DNA of 5,616 nucleotides from an uncultured Clostridiaceae bacterium (GTDB lineage Bacteria > Bacillota > Clostridia > Lachnospirales > Lachnospiraceae). Each line of letters begins with the position of its first letter. Positions within the stretch are counted from its first letter, which is position 1. Both the position numbers and the translations under genes were made by a program. Shown piece by piece: positions 1 through 5,158 of the stretch. The stretch covers positions 1 to 5,616 of the forward strand of contig CATKZA010000140.1 of NCBI GenBank assembly GCA_949841235.1, read 5' to 3'. The notes under the pieces were generated by a model, which was not told where the DNA came from, made no database searches, and was given only the letters and a program-made list of their open reading frames with translations.

Positions 1-19
1 ACAACAGGTATGATGCAAT

Positions 20-50
20 AACATAAATAAGCACATTGCTTATTTATGTT
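20..50. repeat. AT-rich perfect inverted repeat, 13-bp arms
   Basis: AACATAAATAAGC at 20-32 is followed by a 5-base loop (33-37) and its exact reverse complement at 38-50. The stem is AT-rich, with its only consecutive G/C pairs next to the loop, and no T-run follows on either strand, so it is not a classical intrinsic terminator. It lies about 70 bases past the stop of the kinase gene. It could still act as a weak bidirectional transcript end or mRNA 3' stabiliser, or it could be a protein-binding dyad. The inverted repeat is certain; its role is not. Confidence 0.8.
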
Positions 51-61
51 TGCGACTGCCC

Positions 62-95
62 GGATTGCGAATGCCTGTTAGGATTGCGAGAATGC
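62..95. repeat. Short imperfect tandem repeat with a mini-hairpin
   Basis: GGATTGCGAATGC at 62-74 recurs at 81-95 as the same string with two extra bases (AG) inserted after GGATTGCG. Just after it, ATGC-GAA-GCAT at 92-102 forms a tight hairpin, and CGGATTGC at 61-68 is the reverse complement of GCAATCCG at 106-113. The cluster sits in the spacer past the kinase stop codon. No open reading frame with a ribosome binding site covers it on either strand. It looks like a remnant or member of an intergenic repeat family, but no function can be assigned. Confidence 0.55.
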
Positions 96-122
96 GAAGC
101 ATGGAGCAATCCGTGGACTTAT

Positions 123-1283
123 CTATATGTTGTTGCCTGTGGGATTCGCTGTCTTTGGGATGGAAATAAAGATGCGGAATCCTTTCTCGCAGCGAATTTG
201 CAGGGTGCCGTGAAGGGAATTGACCCGGTCTCTGATATTGTGAAGTCCCATGCCCTTTTCCTGTGGTTGGGTCTCCTCTTGAACAGTCCCATTGTCAGTG
301 ATGACCAGCTGGTACATGGCAGGATGTTCCATCATGCGGATTTGGGCGTTGGTGGCATTGCTGTGTCTGGCGATATTTGTCAGTGCTTCTTTTGTGATGG
401 CGAGAAAGGCGAATTTGAGATCGGGAGGAATGGCTTTCCCCAAATCGCAGTCAAAAACTACCGGGCAGAAGGAGAAATCTGACAGGAGTTCTCGGATTTT
501 TTCCTCCAAGTCTATGGCTTCTTTGTGCAAGTCATGCACGCTATTTCTAATGGTATCCATGGTTTTTGCCAGTTCTTCATCTAAGATTCTTAGGGAATCT
601 TTGCATTTTTCATCTGTATTCGTGGTTTTAATCATTCCTGCGAGAAGGATGCAGCGGGAAAGCATGTGTCCTGCATTGTCGTGAACCTCTCTGGCGATGC
701 GGTTGCGTTCCTGAAGTATGGCGGTATGGATTTCATAATTCTGCTTTTCTATCAATAGGCGATTCCTTTCCTGCAAGAGAAAGTTCCGCTCTGCGCTGTC
801 GTCCCGGGTTTTCTTGTACTGCTGTTCCAGTTCCTCTACCTTTTTGCATAGGATGTCCAGGGCAAGGGCGATCATGCACCCCAGCAGGACATAGCACAGG
901 TTCTCCAGCGTGATATCTGCCTGGCGGGAAAAGATGCCCTGGCCGGTGGAAGGGGAGTGGCTGGCGAGATGGAGGAAATCCAGAGGCGGAAAATGGATGG
1001 AAAACCCCAATGCGGCCAGAGCCATGGGCGCATATAGTTTCATGCGGCTCAGTTCCAATAGCAGGATAGGAAAGAAGAGATAGATTTCCGGAAAGAGGAA
1101 TCCTGGGAGGATGTAGCAGGTAAAGAGCATGCGGGTAAATGCCCTTCTATCAAAGTAGAGGGAGAGGCACAGCAGAGTGACTGCGCCCATAAGCCCTGCT
1201 ACGGTAAAGGTGGTGATGGTGAGGTAGAAGAATGCGAAGAGGCAGTAAGCGCCCAGAATAAGATTGCAATAGATTCGCTGCAT
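123..1283 (-). CDS. Membrane sensor histidine kinase, HisKA_3 (NarL/DesK/LnrJ-like) class
   Basis: This 386-residue protein is a sensor kinase that should autophosphorylate and pass phosphate to a NarL/LuxR-type response regulator. Residues about 5-146 are hydrophobic, with roughly five membrane segments (near 5-22, 25-43, 52-78, 83-100 and 127-146) and no large extracellular domain, which suits sensing within the membrane. A charged coiled-coil-like linker (about 147-190) leads into the HisKA_3 box ERNRIAREVHDNAGH, with the phosphoacceptor H201 and catalytic D202. The HATPase_c domain shows the N box KEALTNIARHS (E299, N303), a DNG motif at 330-332 and the G-rich GMGL at 344-347. The ATG at 1283 has GGGAGG 7 bases upstream. 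It is divergent from an ABC exporter operon, as expected for a kinase that controls that exporter; B. subtilis LnrJ beside LnrLMN is the closest known arrangement. Position 206, often Q in HDxxxQ, is H here. No partner regulator is in view. The kinase call is firm; the ligand is unknown. Confidence 0.95.
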   Translation of the reverse strand: MQRIYCNLILGAYCLFAFFYLTITTFTVAGLMGAVTLLCLSLYFDRRAFTRMLFTCYILPGFLFPEIYLFFPILLLELSRMKLYAPMALAALGFSIHFPPLDFLHLASHSPSTGQGIFSRQADITLENLCYVLLGCMIALALDILCKKVEELEQQYKKTRDDSAERNFLLQERNRLLIEKQNYEIHTAILQERNRIAREVHDNAGHMLSRCILLAGMIKTTNTDEKCKDSLRILDEELAKTMDTIRNSVHDLHKEAIDLEEKIRELLSDFSFCPVVFDCDLGKAIPPDLKFAFLAITKEALTNIARHSNATNAQIRMMEHPAMYQLVITDNGTVQEETQPQEKGMGLHNIRDRVNSLHGTLQIRCEKGFRIFISIPKTANPTGNNI

Positions 1284-1290
1284 GTTCTAA

Positions 1291-1296
1291 CCTCCC
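1291..1296 (-). promoter_or_regulatory. Ribosome binding site of the kinase
   Basis: GGGAGG on the minus strand lies 7 bases before the ATG at 1283. It settles this start and argues against translation from further upstream. Confidence 0.85.
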
Positions 1297-1302
1297 ATCA
1301 CG

Positions 1303-1336
1303 GCATTGGCCTGCCTTTTCGCAGACATGCCAATGC
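1303..1336 (-). promoter_or_regulatory. Bulged stem-loop in the kinase mRNA leader
   Basis: GCATTGGC at 1303-1310 pairs with GCCAATGC at 1329-1336. Inside, CTGC (1311-1314) pairs with GCAG (1321-1324) around a 6-base loop, leaving a 4-base bulge on one side (1325-1328). The whole structure ends 6 bases before the kinase ribosome binding site. No T-run follows it on the minus strand, so termination is unlikely. It could control translation of the kinase mRNA, or at DNA level it could be an operator for autoregulation. The pairing is visible; the function is inferred. Confidence 0.5.
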
Positions 1337-1413
1337 ATCAATACATTTCAAGCAGTTTCTTGTAATTTTTCTTCGTTGCGCCCTCACAAGCACGCTTGCT
1401 CGATCCGCTTATT

Positions 1414-1422
1414 ATTATATCA
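1414..1422 (-). promoter_or_regulatory. Extended -10 box pointing at the kinase
   Basis: On the minus strand the left 14-base repeat reads TTATGATATAATAA, which contains TGATATAAT, a consensus extended -10 (TGnTATAAT). The hexamer at the 17-base-spaced -35 position is AGAAAT, which is poor, so the extended -10 would have to compensate. The -10 lies about 130 bases upstream of the kinase ATG. This is the best candidate for the kinase promoter. Confidence 0.45.
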
Positions 1423-1493
1423 TAATTTATGCCACGATTTCTGGCATGACCTAAAGTTGCGAAGCAACTTTTAATATAAGTCCGTCAGGACTT

Positions 1494-1502
1494 ATTATAT
1501 CA
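1494..1502 (-). promoter_or_regulatory. Second extended -10 box pointing at the kinase
   Basis: The right copy of the 14-base repeat holds the same TGATATAAT on the minus strand. A weak -35 (TGAAAT) lies 16 bases upstream. A transcript from here would begin inside the third stem-loop and carry the other two hairpins in its leader. It could be a tandem kinase promoter or only a by-product of the repeat. Confidence 0.3.
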
Positions 1503-1616
1503 TAAAAGCAAGAATATTTCATCTTTTGCAGGCTTGACCGATTTGCCATTTACAACATCGGATTGCGTTGTAGTGTTATCAAATATCAGCAGGACGGTAC
1601 AATAGGGTCGAGATTA

Positions 1617-1651
1617 TGACAAATGTCACAGGGAGAAATTGACACATGGCA
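1617..1651. promoter_or_regulatory. Two tandem TGACAnnTGNCA operator-like dyads
   Basis: TGACA-AA-TGTCA at 1617-1628 is a perfect dyad, and TGACA-CA-TGGCA at 1640-1651 is the same dyad with one mismatch. The sites repeat with a 23-base period, close to two helical turns. If transcription starts about 7 bases after the TATACT box, they centre near -65 and -42, the positions of an activator that contacts RNA polymerase. A dimeric NarL/LuxR-type regulator partnered with the neighbouring kinase is the natural candidate, but this is inference. The second site includes TTGACA (1639-1644), which has no good -10 at the normal distance. Confidence 0.55.
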
Positions 1652-1675
1652 CTACCCTGGCTGTTAGGAATTCTG

Positions 1676-1681
1676 TATACT
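1676..1681 (+). promoter_or_regulatory. -10 box of the ABC exporter operon promoter
   Basis: TATACT differs from TATAAT at one position. The hexamer 17 bases upstream (1653-1658, TACCCT) is a poor -35, so the promoter is probably activator-dependent. Two operator-like dyads end 24 bases upstream of it. CACTAC (1650-1655) and its reverse complement GTAGTG (1684-1689) flank the box and could mark a second binding site. The expected start near 1688 gives a leader of about 98 bases. Confidence 0.45.
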
Positions 1682-1774
1682 GTGTAGTGTGAAAGACGAA
1701 AGGATTTAATCGGCCTTTTTCGTTTGCTGTTTGTGTCTGCGGTGCAGGCATATTTGCCGGACTGTGGCAGGAAT

Positions 1775-1779
1775 GGAGG
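1775..1779 (+). promoter_or_regulatory. Ribosome binding site of the ATPase gene
   Basis: GGAGG followed by a T-run lies 6 bases before the ATG at 1786 and fixes this start. Confidence 0.85.
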
Positions 1780-1785
1780 TTTTTT

Positions 1786-2715
1786 ATGATACGGATTGAA
1801 AATTTGGTAAAGAGATATGGGGAGCTGGTGGCTCTGGATCATCTCAACCTGGAGATACAGAAGGGGGAAATCTTCGGGTTGCTGGGTCCGAACGGCTGCG
1901 GCAAGACGACGGCGATTAACTGCCTTCTCGCATTGCTGCGCTACGACAAGGGGGATATTACCATTCAGGGACAGGAGATGCGCCCTGACAATTATGCATT
2001 GAAGGCGAAGATTGGCATCGTTCCCCAGGAGGTGGCGGTATTCCAGGAACTGACCGTGGTGGAGAATATTGATTATTTCTGCGGGCTGTATGTAAAGGAT
2101 AAGGATCTGCGGAGGCAGTATGTGGAGGAGGCGATTGCTTTTGTGGAGCTGGAGAGCCATCGGAAGATGCGTCCCAAGCAGTTGTCGGGAGGGCTGCTTC
2201 GGAGACTGAACATTGCCTGCGGGGTTGTCCACAAGCCGGAAATCATCATTCTGGATGAGCCTACGGTGGCGGTGGATCCCCAGAGCCGCAACAAGATTCT
2301 GGAAAATATCTGCCGATTGAACGAGGAGGGGGCAACGATTATCTACACCTCCCATTACATGGAAGAGGTGGAGCAGATTTGCACCCGGATTGCCATTCTG
2401 GATCACGGCAGGTGCATTGCCCAGGGGACGAAGGAAGAGTTGAAGAATATGATTAAGACGGGGGAGACCATTACCATCGAAGGCGTTGGGCTGGAGGAGC
2501 AGCAGCTGGGGAGATTGCGGGAACTTCCCCATGTCTTTGCGGTGGATTATGGGGAAAATCAGCTGGTGGTGCGGTGCAGCAGCGCCAAGCACAATCTGAT
2601 ACGGGTGCTGGGGAGTTTGCAGGAGCAGGATATTTCCTTTGGAAAGGTGTATTCGGAACTGCCTACGCTGAACGACGTGTTTCTGGAGATTACGGGAAAG
2701 GAACTGCGGGACTAG
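1786..2715 (+). CDS. ABC exporter ATPase subunit (LnrL/CcmA-type)
   Basis: This 309-residue cytoplasmic nucleotide-binding subunit powers an ABC-2 type exporter. All the ATPase motifs are visible in order: Walker A GPNGCGKTT (34-42), the Q-loop at Q81 in GIVPQE, the signature LSGGL (133-137, where many relatives have Q or M in the last place), Walker B IIILDEP (153-159, catalytic E158), a D-loop reading VAVD (161-164) and the H-loop H190 in YTSHYMEE. About 95 residues after the core form the C-terminal extension usual in drug and antibiotic exporter ATPases of this type. It is the first gene of an operon, followed 82 bases later by two permease genes, so the complex is probably one ATPase dimer with a permease heterodimer. 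B. subtilis LnrL of the linearmycin-resistance exporter has the same length class and neighbours. The substrate cannot be read from the sequence; a lipophilic or membrane-active compound is an inference from the context. Confidence 0.95.
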   Translation: MIRIENLVKRYGELVALDHLNLEIQKGEIFGLLGPNGCGKTTAINCLLALLRYDKGDITIQGQEMRPDNYALKAKIGIVPQEVAVFQELTVVENIDYFCGLYVKDKDLRRQYVEEAIAFVELESHRKMRPKQLSGGLLRRLNIACGVVHKPEIIILDEPTVAVDPQSRNKILENICRLNEEGATIIYTSHYMEEVEQICTRIAILDHGRCIAQGTKEELKNMIKTGETITIEGVGLEEQQLGRLRELPHVFAVDYGENQLVVRCSSAKHNLIRVLGSLQEQDISFGKVYSELPTLNDVFLEITGKELRD

Positions 2716-2783
2716 TTGCCCGCAGGCACGCTGTGCATGAACATAGATGCGAATGGTCCTTCGGGGCGATATCGCACTGGATT

Positions 2784-2790
2784 GGAGAGG
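2784..2790 (+). promoter_or_regulatory. Ribosome binding site deciding the first permease start
   Basis: GGAGAGG ends 7 bases before the ATG at 2798. The in-frame ATGs at 2747 and 2753 have no comparable site, and the ATG at 2810 is too far away. Confidence 0.75.
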
Positions 2791-2797
2791 AAGAGAT

Positions 2798-3931
2798 ATG
2801 CTGCATCTTATGAAATATCGGGGAAGGATTACGTTGAGGGAGAAGACTACGGTGTTCTGGTCCTTTATATTTGCCTTTATCCTCACTACGCTGATGTATA
2901 TGGCATTTGGCGGGATAAGTACAACGCCGGATACCATGGAGACGGCGCTGGTGATGGAGGATCAGGGGGCGGAGGCCATGGCGCTAAAGAGCGTCCTGAC
3001 CATGCTGGAAGATTCGGAGGAAAAACTCATTACCGTGGAGGAGATGACTAGGGGAGAGGCGGAGAAGAAGTTAGAGAAAGAAAAAATCAGCGGGATTTTC
3101 ATTGCGGGAGAGAAGCCGGAACTGCTTGTGGCTGAGAATGGGCTGGAACAGAGCGTTCTCCAGGTGATTATGGAGCAGTTCCAGAGCAGGATGAATTTTC
3201 TTTCTGACGTGGGCAGGGAAAAGCCGGAGAACCAGGCAGCGGCAATGGTATCTATGATGAAGAATGCCAGTGCCGTCTATGTGGAGGAAGGCGCTTTGGG
3301 GGGAGAGAAGCCGGATCCATTTATCCAGTATTTCTTTGCGGTAATTGCCATGACCTGCCTCTTCGGGTGCTATCTGGGGATGGATATCGCCACCCAGCTG
3401 CAGGGCAATGTGGGAGCAGTGGGAGCCAGGAGGATGGTGTCCTCCACCAGCAAGATGAAAATGTTTCTGTGTGATGTGGGAATTGCCTTTGCGGTGGATT
3501 TCGTAGTGTCAGTTCTGCTGATGTGCTATATGAGATTTGTATTAAAGCTGGAAATTGGCAATGATTGGCCCAGGATGATTCTGATTGCCTTTGTGGGCTG
3601 CCTGATGGGGGTTGCCATCGGAGTGTGGGTCGGCAGCATGACTAGGATCGGCGAGGGGGTAAAGACGGGGATATTGACGCTGACAGGGCTTTTCAGCAGT
3701 TTCCTGTCAGGGCTGATGATCAGCGATATCAAGGGCGTGCTGGAGCAGTCCTGCCCCATCATAAACAGGATTAATCCCGCATCTCTGATTACCGATGCCT
3801 TGTACAGCATTACCATGTTTCCTGACGATGCCAGGTTCATCAGGGATATCGTGACCCTTGTGGCATTGGCATTGGCCTTTTTCGGAACGGCATTTTATAA
3901 GATGAGGAGGGTTCGTTATGACAGTATTTAA
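2798..3931 (+). CDS. ABC-2 type transporter permease, first subunit (LnrM/LnrN-like)
   Basis: This 377-residue integral membrane protein is one half of the exporter channel. It follows the ABC2_membrane_3 plan: a short basic N-terminus, one membrane segment (about 19-38), a large hydrophilic loop expected outside the cell (about 40-172), then five membrane segments (near 175-195, 222-244, 258-280, 289-309 and 348-367). The conserved stretch before the last segment reads PIINRINPASLITDALY (320-336), typical of ABC-2 permeases. The ATG at 2798 is chosen because GGAGAGG lies 7 bases upstream; the longer frame from 2747 would add 17 residues without a ribosome binding site. Its 3' end overlaps the next permease gene by 14 bases, so the two are probably translationally coupled. 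The large outer domain may help select the substrate, but this is not shown by the sequence. Confidence 0.92.
   Translation: MLHLMKYRGRITLREKTTVFWSFIFAFILTTLMYMAFGGISTTPDTMETALVMEDQGAEAMALKSVLTMLEDSEEKLITVEEMTRGEAEKKLEKEKISGIFIAGEKPELLVAENGLEQSVLQVIMEQFQSRMNFLSDVGREKPENQAAAMVSMMKNASAVYVEEGALGGEKPDPFIQYFFAVIAMTCLFGCYLGMDIATQLQGNVGAVGARRMVSSTSKMKMFLCDVGIAFAVDFVVSVLLMCYMRFVLKLEIGNDWPRMILIAFVGCLMGVAIGVWVGSMTRIGEGVKTGILTLTGLFSSFLSGLMISDIKGVLEQSCPIINRINPASLITDALYSITMFPDDARFIRDIVTLVALALAFFGTAFYKMRRVRYDSI
3904..3910 (+). promoter_or_regulatory. Ribosome binding site of the second permease
   Basis: GAGGAGG lies inside the 3' end of the first permease gene and ends 7 bases before the ATG at 3918. It supports the overlapping start and translational coupling. 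Confidence 0.85.
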
Positions 3932-5060
3932 GGGATATTTATTGATGGTAAGGAAATATGCGAAGCAAATCTTAATGTATGTGGGGATTTTCTCCGTCCT
4001 TGCCGTGGCCATATCCCTCAGTTCCGGCAGCAGCGTGGAAAAGGGATTTACGGCGAATCAGGTGAAGATTATGCTGGTAGATGAGGATGACAGCCAGCTT
4101 TCCGGAATTGTTGCGGATTACCTGAAAAAGCATCATAAGGTCACCGAGGCGGAATATGATAAGAATAAACTGTATGAGGCATTGTATTATCAGCAGGCGA
4201 GTTTGGTGCTGCGCATTCCCAAGGGAATGGGGGAGCATGCGGGAAAGGGAGAGAATGTCATCGAGATGACCCAGGCGCCGGGAAACTTTGACGGCACGTA
4301 TGTGGAGCAGCAGCTGAGCCAGCTGCTGGCTGGCATCCTGGATTATCAGAATGCAGGATATACCATGGAGGAAGGGTATCAAAAGATTCAGGATGCCCCG
4401 AAGGCGAAGGTGTCCGTGATGAATCTCCATGGGGAGAATGGCAATTACAGCAATTTCTTCCGATGCGTGCCCTATATGCTGATTGCCGGCTTGGGAAGCG
4501 GCGTGGCATCAGTGGTCTTTGCCTTCCGCAAAAGGCAGGTGAAGAATCGCATGATGGCCTCGGCCATCCCCCTTGCAAGGCAGAATGCCGAGGGGGTTCT
4601 GGCAATCTTCCTGGTGGGGCTTATGGTGCTTGCCGCTACCGTGTCAGGGGCAGTGATGTGCTTTGGCAGAGGTTTTCTATCTGATGGCTTGTTTCCGTAC
4701 TACCTTCTCAATCTTTTGATCGATATGCTCTTAGCCCTTGCGATTGCATTTTTGGTGGGGCTTTTGGCAAAAAGGGAGATGGCGGTAACCATGTGCATCA
4801 CGCCCCTGTCTCTGGCGTTCTCCTTTCTGGGAGGTGTGTTCATGCCCATAGATTTACTCTCCCGGGAGGTGCAGACCTTGGCAAAATTTATTCCTGTTTA
4901 CTGGTACGAGGTTGTCAATGAGTTTCTGATGCGTTATTCTAAGATTAATGGAACGATCAGGATTCAGATTTGGCAGGCATATGGCATGCAGATGCTTTTC
5001 GTGGCGGCGATTTTTGCAGTTGGCTTGGTGGTTGCGAAGTACCAGCAGCAGGAAGGCTAG
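3918..5060 (+). CDS. ABC-2 type transporter permease, second subunit (LnrN/LnrM-like)
   Basis: This 380-residue membrane protein is the partner of the preceding permease and has the same layout: a basic N-terminus, one membrane segment (about 18-34), a large hydrophilic domain (about 36-181) expected on the outer face, and five further membrane segments (near 182-203, 225-248, 260-283, 288-311 and 356-374). The stretch LGGVFMPIDLL (304-314) followed by FIPVYWYEVVNEF (324-336) matches the end-of-domain motif of ABC2_membrane_3 proteins. Its sequence clearly differs from the first permease, so the channel is probably a heterodimer, as in LnrMN. It overlaps the upstream gene by 14 bases and is the last gene of the transporter set; a separate promoter follows. 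No clear intrinsic terminator lies between 5060 and that promoter, so some read-through into the next gene is possible. Confidence 0.92.
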   Translation: MTVFKGYLLMVRKYAKQILMYVGIFSVLAVAISLSSGSSVEKGFTANQVKIMLVDEDDSQLSGIVADYLKKHHKVTEAEYDKNKLYEALYYQQASLVLRIPKGMGEHAGKGENVIEMTQAPGNFDGTYVEQQLSQLLAGILDYQNAGYTMEEGYQKIQDAPKAKVSVMNLHGENGNYSNFFRCVPYMLIAGLGSGVASVVFAFRKRQVKNRMMASAIPLARQNAEGVLAIFLVGLMVLAATVSGAVMCFGRGFLSDGLFPYYLLNLLIDMLLALAIAFLVGLLAKREMAVTMCITPLSLAFSFLGGVFMPIDLLSREVQTLAKFIPVYWYEVVNEFLMRYSKINGTIRIQIWQAYGMQMLFVAAIFAVGLVVAKYQQQEG

Positions 5061-5067
5061 TTTGATT

Positions 5068-5096
5068 TTGACGGCAATGATGATTTTGTATATAAT
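5068..5096 (+). promoter_or_regulatory. Near-consensus sigma-A promoter of the bPH_2 gene
   Basis: TTGACG (5068-5073) and TATAAT (5091-5096) are separated by exactly 17 bases, one mismatch from the consensus. The predicted start near 5103 gives a leader of about 56 bases. The promoter begins only 8 bases after the permease stop codon, so the downstream gene can be expressed independently of the exporter operon. Confidence 0.8.
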
Positions 5097-5144
5097 AAGT
5101 ATTGGAATATGAGCAAACATCACTTTGTGGAGAAATTTTAAACT

Positions 5145-5149
5145 GGAGG
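5145..5149 (+). promoter_or_regulatory. Ribosome binding site deciding the bPH_2 start
   Basis: GGAGG ends 9 bases before the ATG at 5159 and 12 before the adjacent ATG at 5162, which favours the first. The in-frame TTG at 5102 lies upstream of this site, at the predicted transcription start, and can be excluded. Confidence 0.75.
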
Positions 5150-5158
5150 AAATGTAGC

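Larger units (their letters stand above)
1412..1505. repeat. Three-hairpin block bounded by 14-bp direct repeats
   Basis: TTATTATATCATAA occurs at 1412-1425 and again at 1492-1505, exactly 80 bases apart. Between and overlapping them are three stem-loops of nearly equal size: ATGCCA/TGGCAT (1429-1447, 7-base loop), AAAGTTGC/GCAACTTT (1453-1471, 3-base loop) and ATAAGTCC/GGACTTAT (1476-1495, 4-base loop). They are spaced by 5 and 4 bases, and the third overlaps the right-hand repeat. No T-run makes any of them a standard terminator. The regular layout suggests a dispersed extragenic element, a structured leader RNA, or a multi-site protein-binding region. Confidence 0.7.
1284..1785. other. Divergent intergenic region between kinase and ABC operon
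   Basis: This 502-base stretch holds no convincing gene. From left to right it contains the kinase ribosome binding site and leader hairpin, a block of three stem-loops flanked by a 14-base direct repeat (1412-1505), a 6-bp inverted repeat TACAAC/GTTGTA (1551-1556 and 1567-1572), two TGACAnnTGNCA operator-like sites (1617-1651), a TATACT -10 box (1676-1681), a leader of about 98 bases and the ATPase ribosome binding site. The leader includes a weak hairpin, AAAGG (1699-1703) with CCTTT (1714-1718) followed by two more T, and GGCA-TATT-TGCC at 1747-1758. It must carry the promoters for both directions. Confidence 0.85.

Noticed and set aside
1..122. Start of a response-regulator gene on the minus strand at the left edge
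   Set aside because: All frames close quickly up to about position 23, no ribosome binding site is seen, and the few open codons at the very edge do not look like a receiver-domain start.
36..684. Plus-strand open frames at 36-482 and 292-684
   Set aside because: They are antisense to the C-terminal part of the kinase, have no family features and no convincing ribosome binding sites.
1412..1505. CRISPR array or transposon ends
   Set aside because: There are only two copies of a 14-base AT-rich repeat and the hairpin stems differ from each other. No transposase, terminal inverted repeats or cas genes are present.
1639..1667. Classical promoter using TTGACA at 1639-1644
   Set aside because: At 16-18 base spacing the -10 candidates (such as TGTTAG at 1662-1667) are poor. 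The hexamer is better explained as part of the second TGACAnnTGNCA dyad, though a minor role cannot be excluded.
1699..1720. Intrinsic terminator or attenuator in the exporter leader
   Set aside because: The stem has only five pairs (AAAGG/CCTTT) with a 10-base loop, and the T-run is part of the stem, so it is too weak to call.
2747..2797. Upstream ATG starts for the first permease
   Set aside because: No ribosome binding site lies before 2747 or 2753, the extra residues are not membrane-like, and GGAGAGG is well placed for 2798.
1579..2937. Long minus-strand open frame of 452 codons across the ATPase gene
   Set aside because: It mirrors the ATPase coding sequence, is rich in H, Q, P and L without any recognisable domain, and would run through the exporter promoter. 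The plus strand has all ABC ATPase motifs.
5102..5158. TTG start for the bPH_2 gene
   Set aside because: It coincides with the predicted transcription start and precedes the clear GGAGG at 5145-5149.
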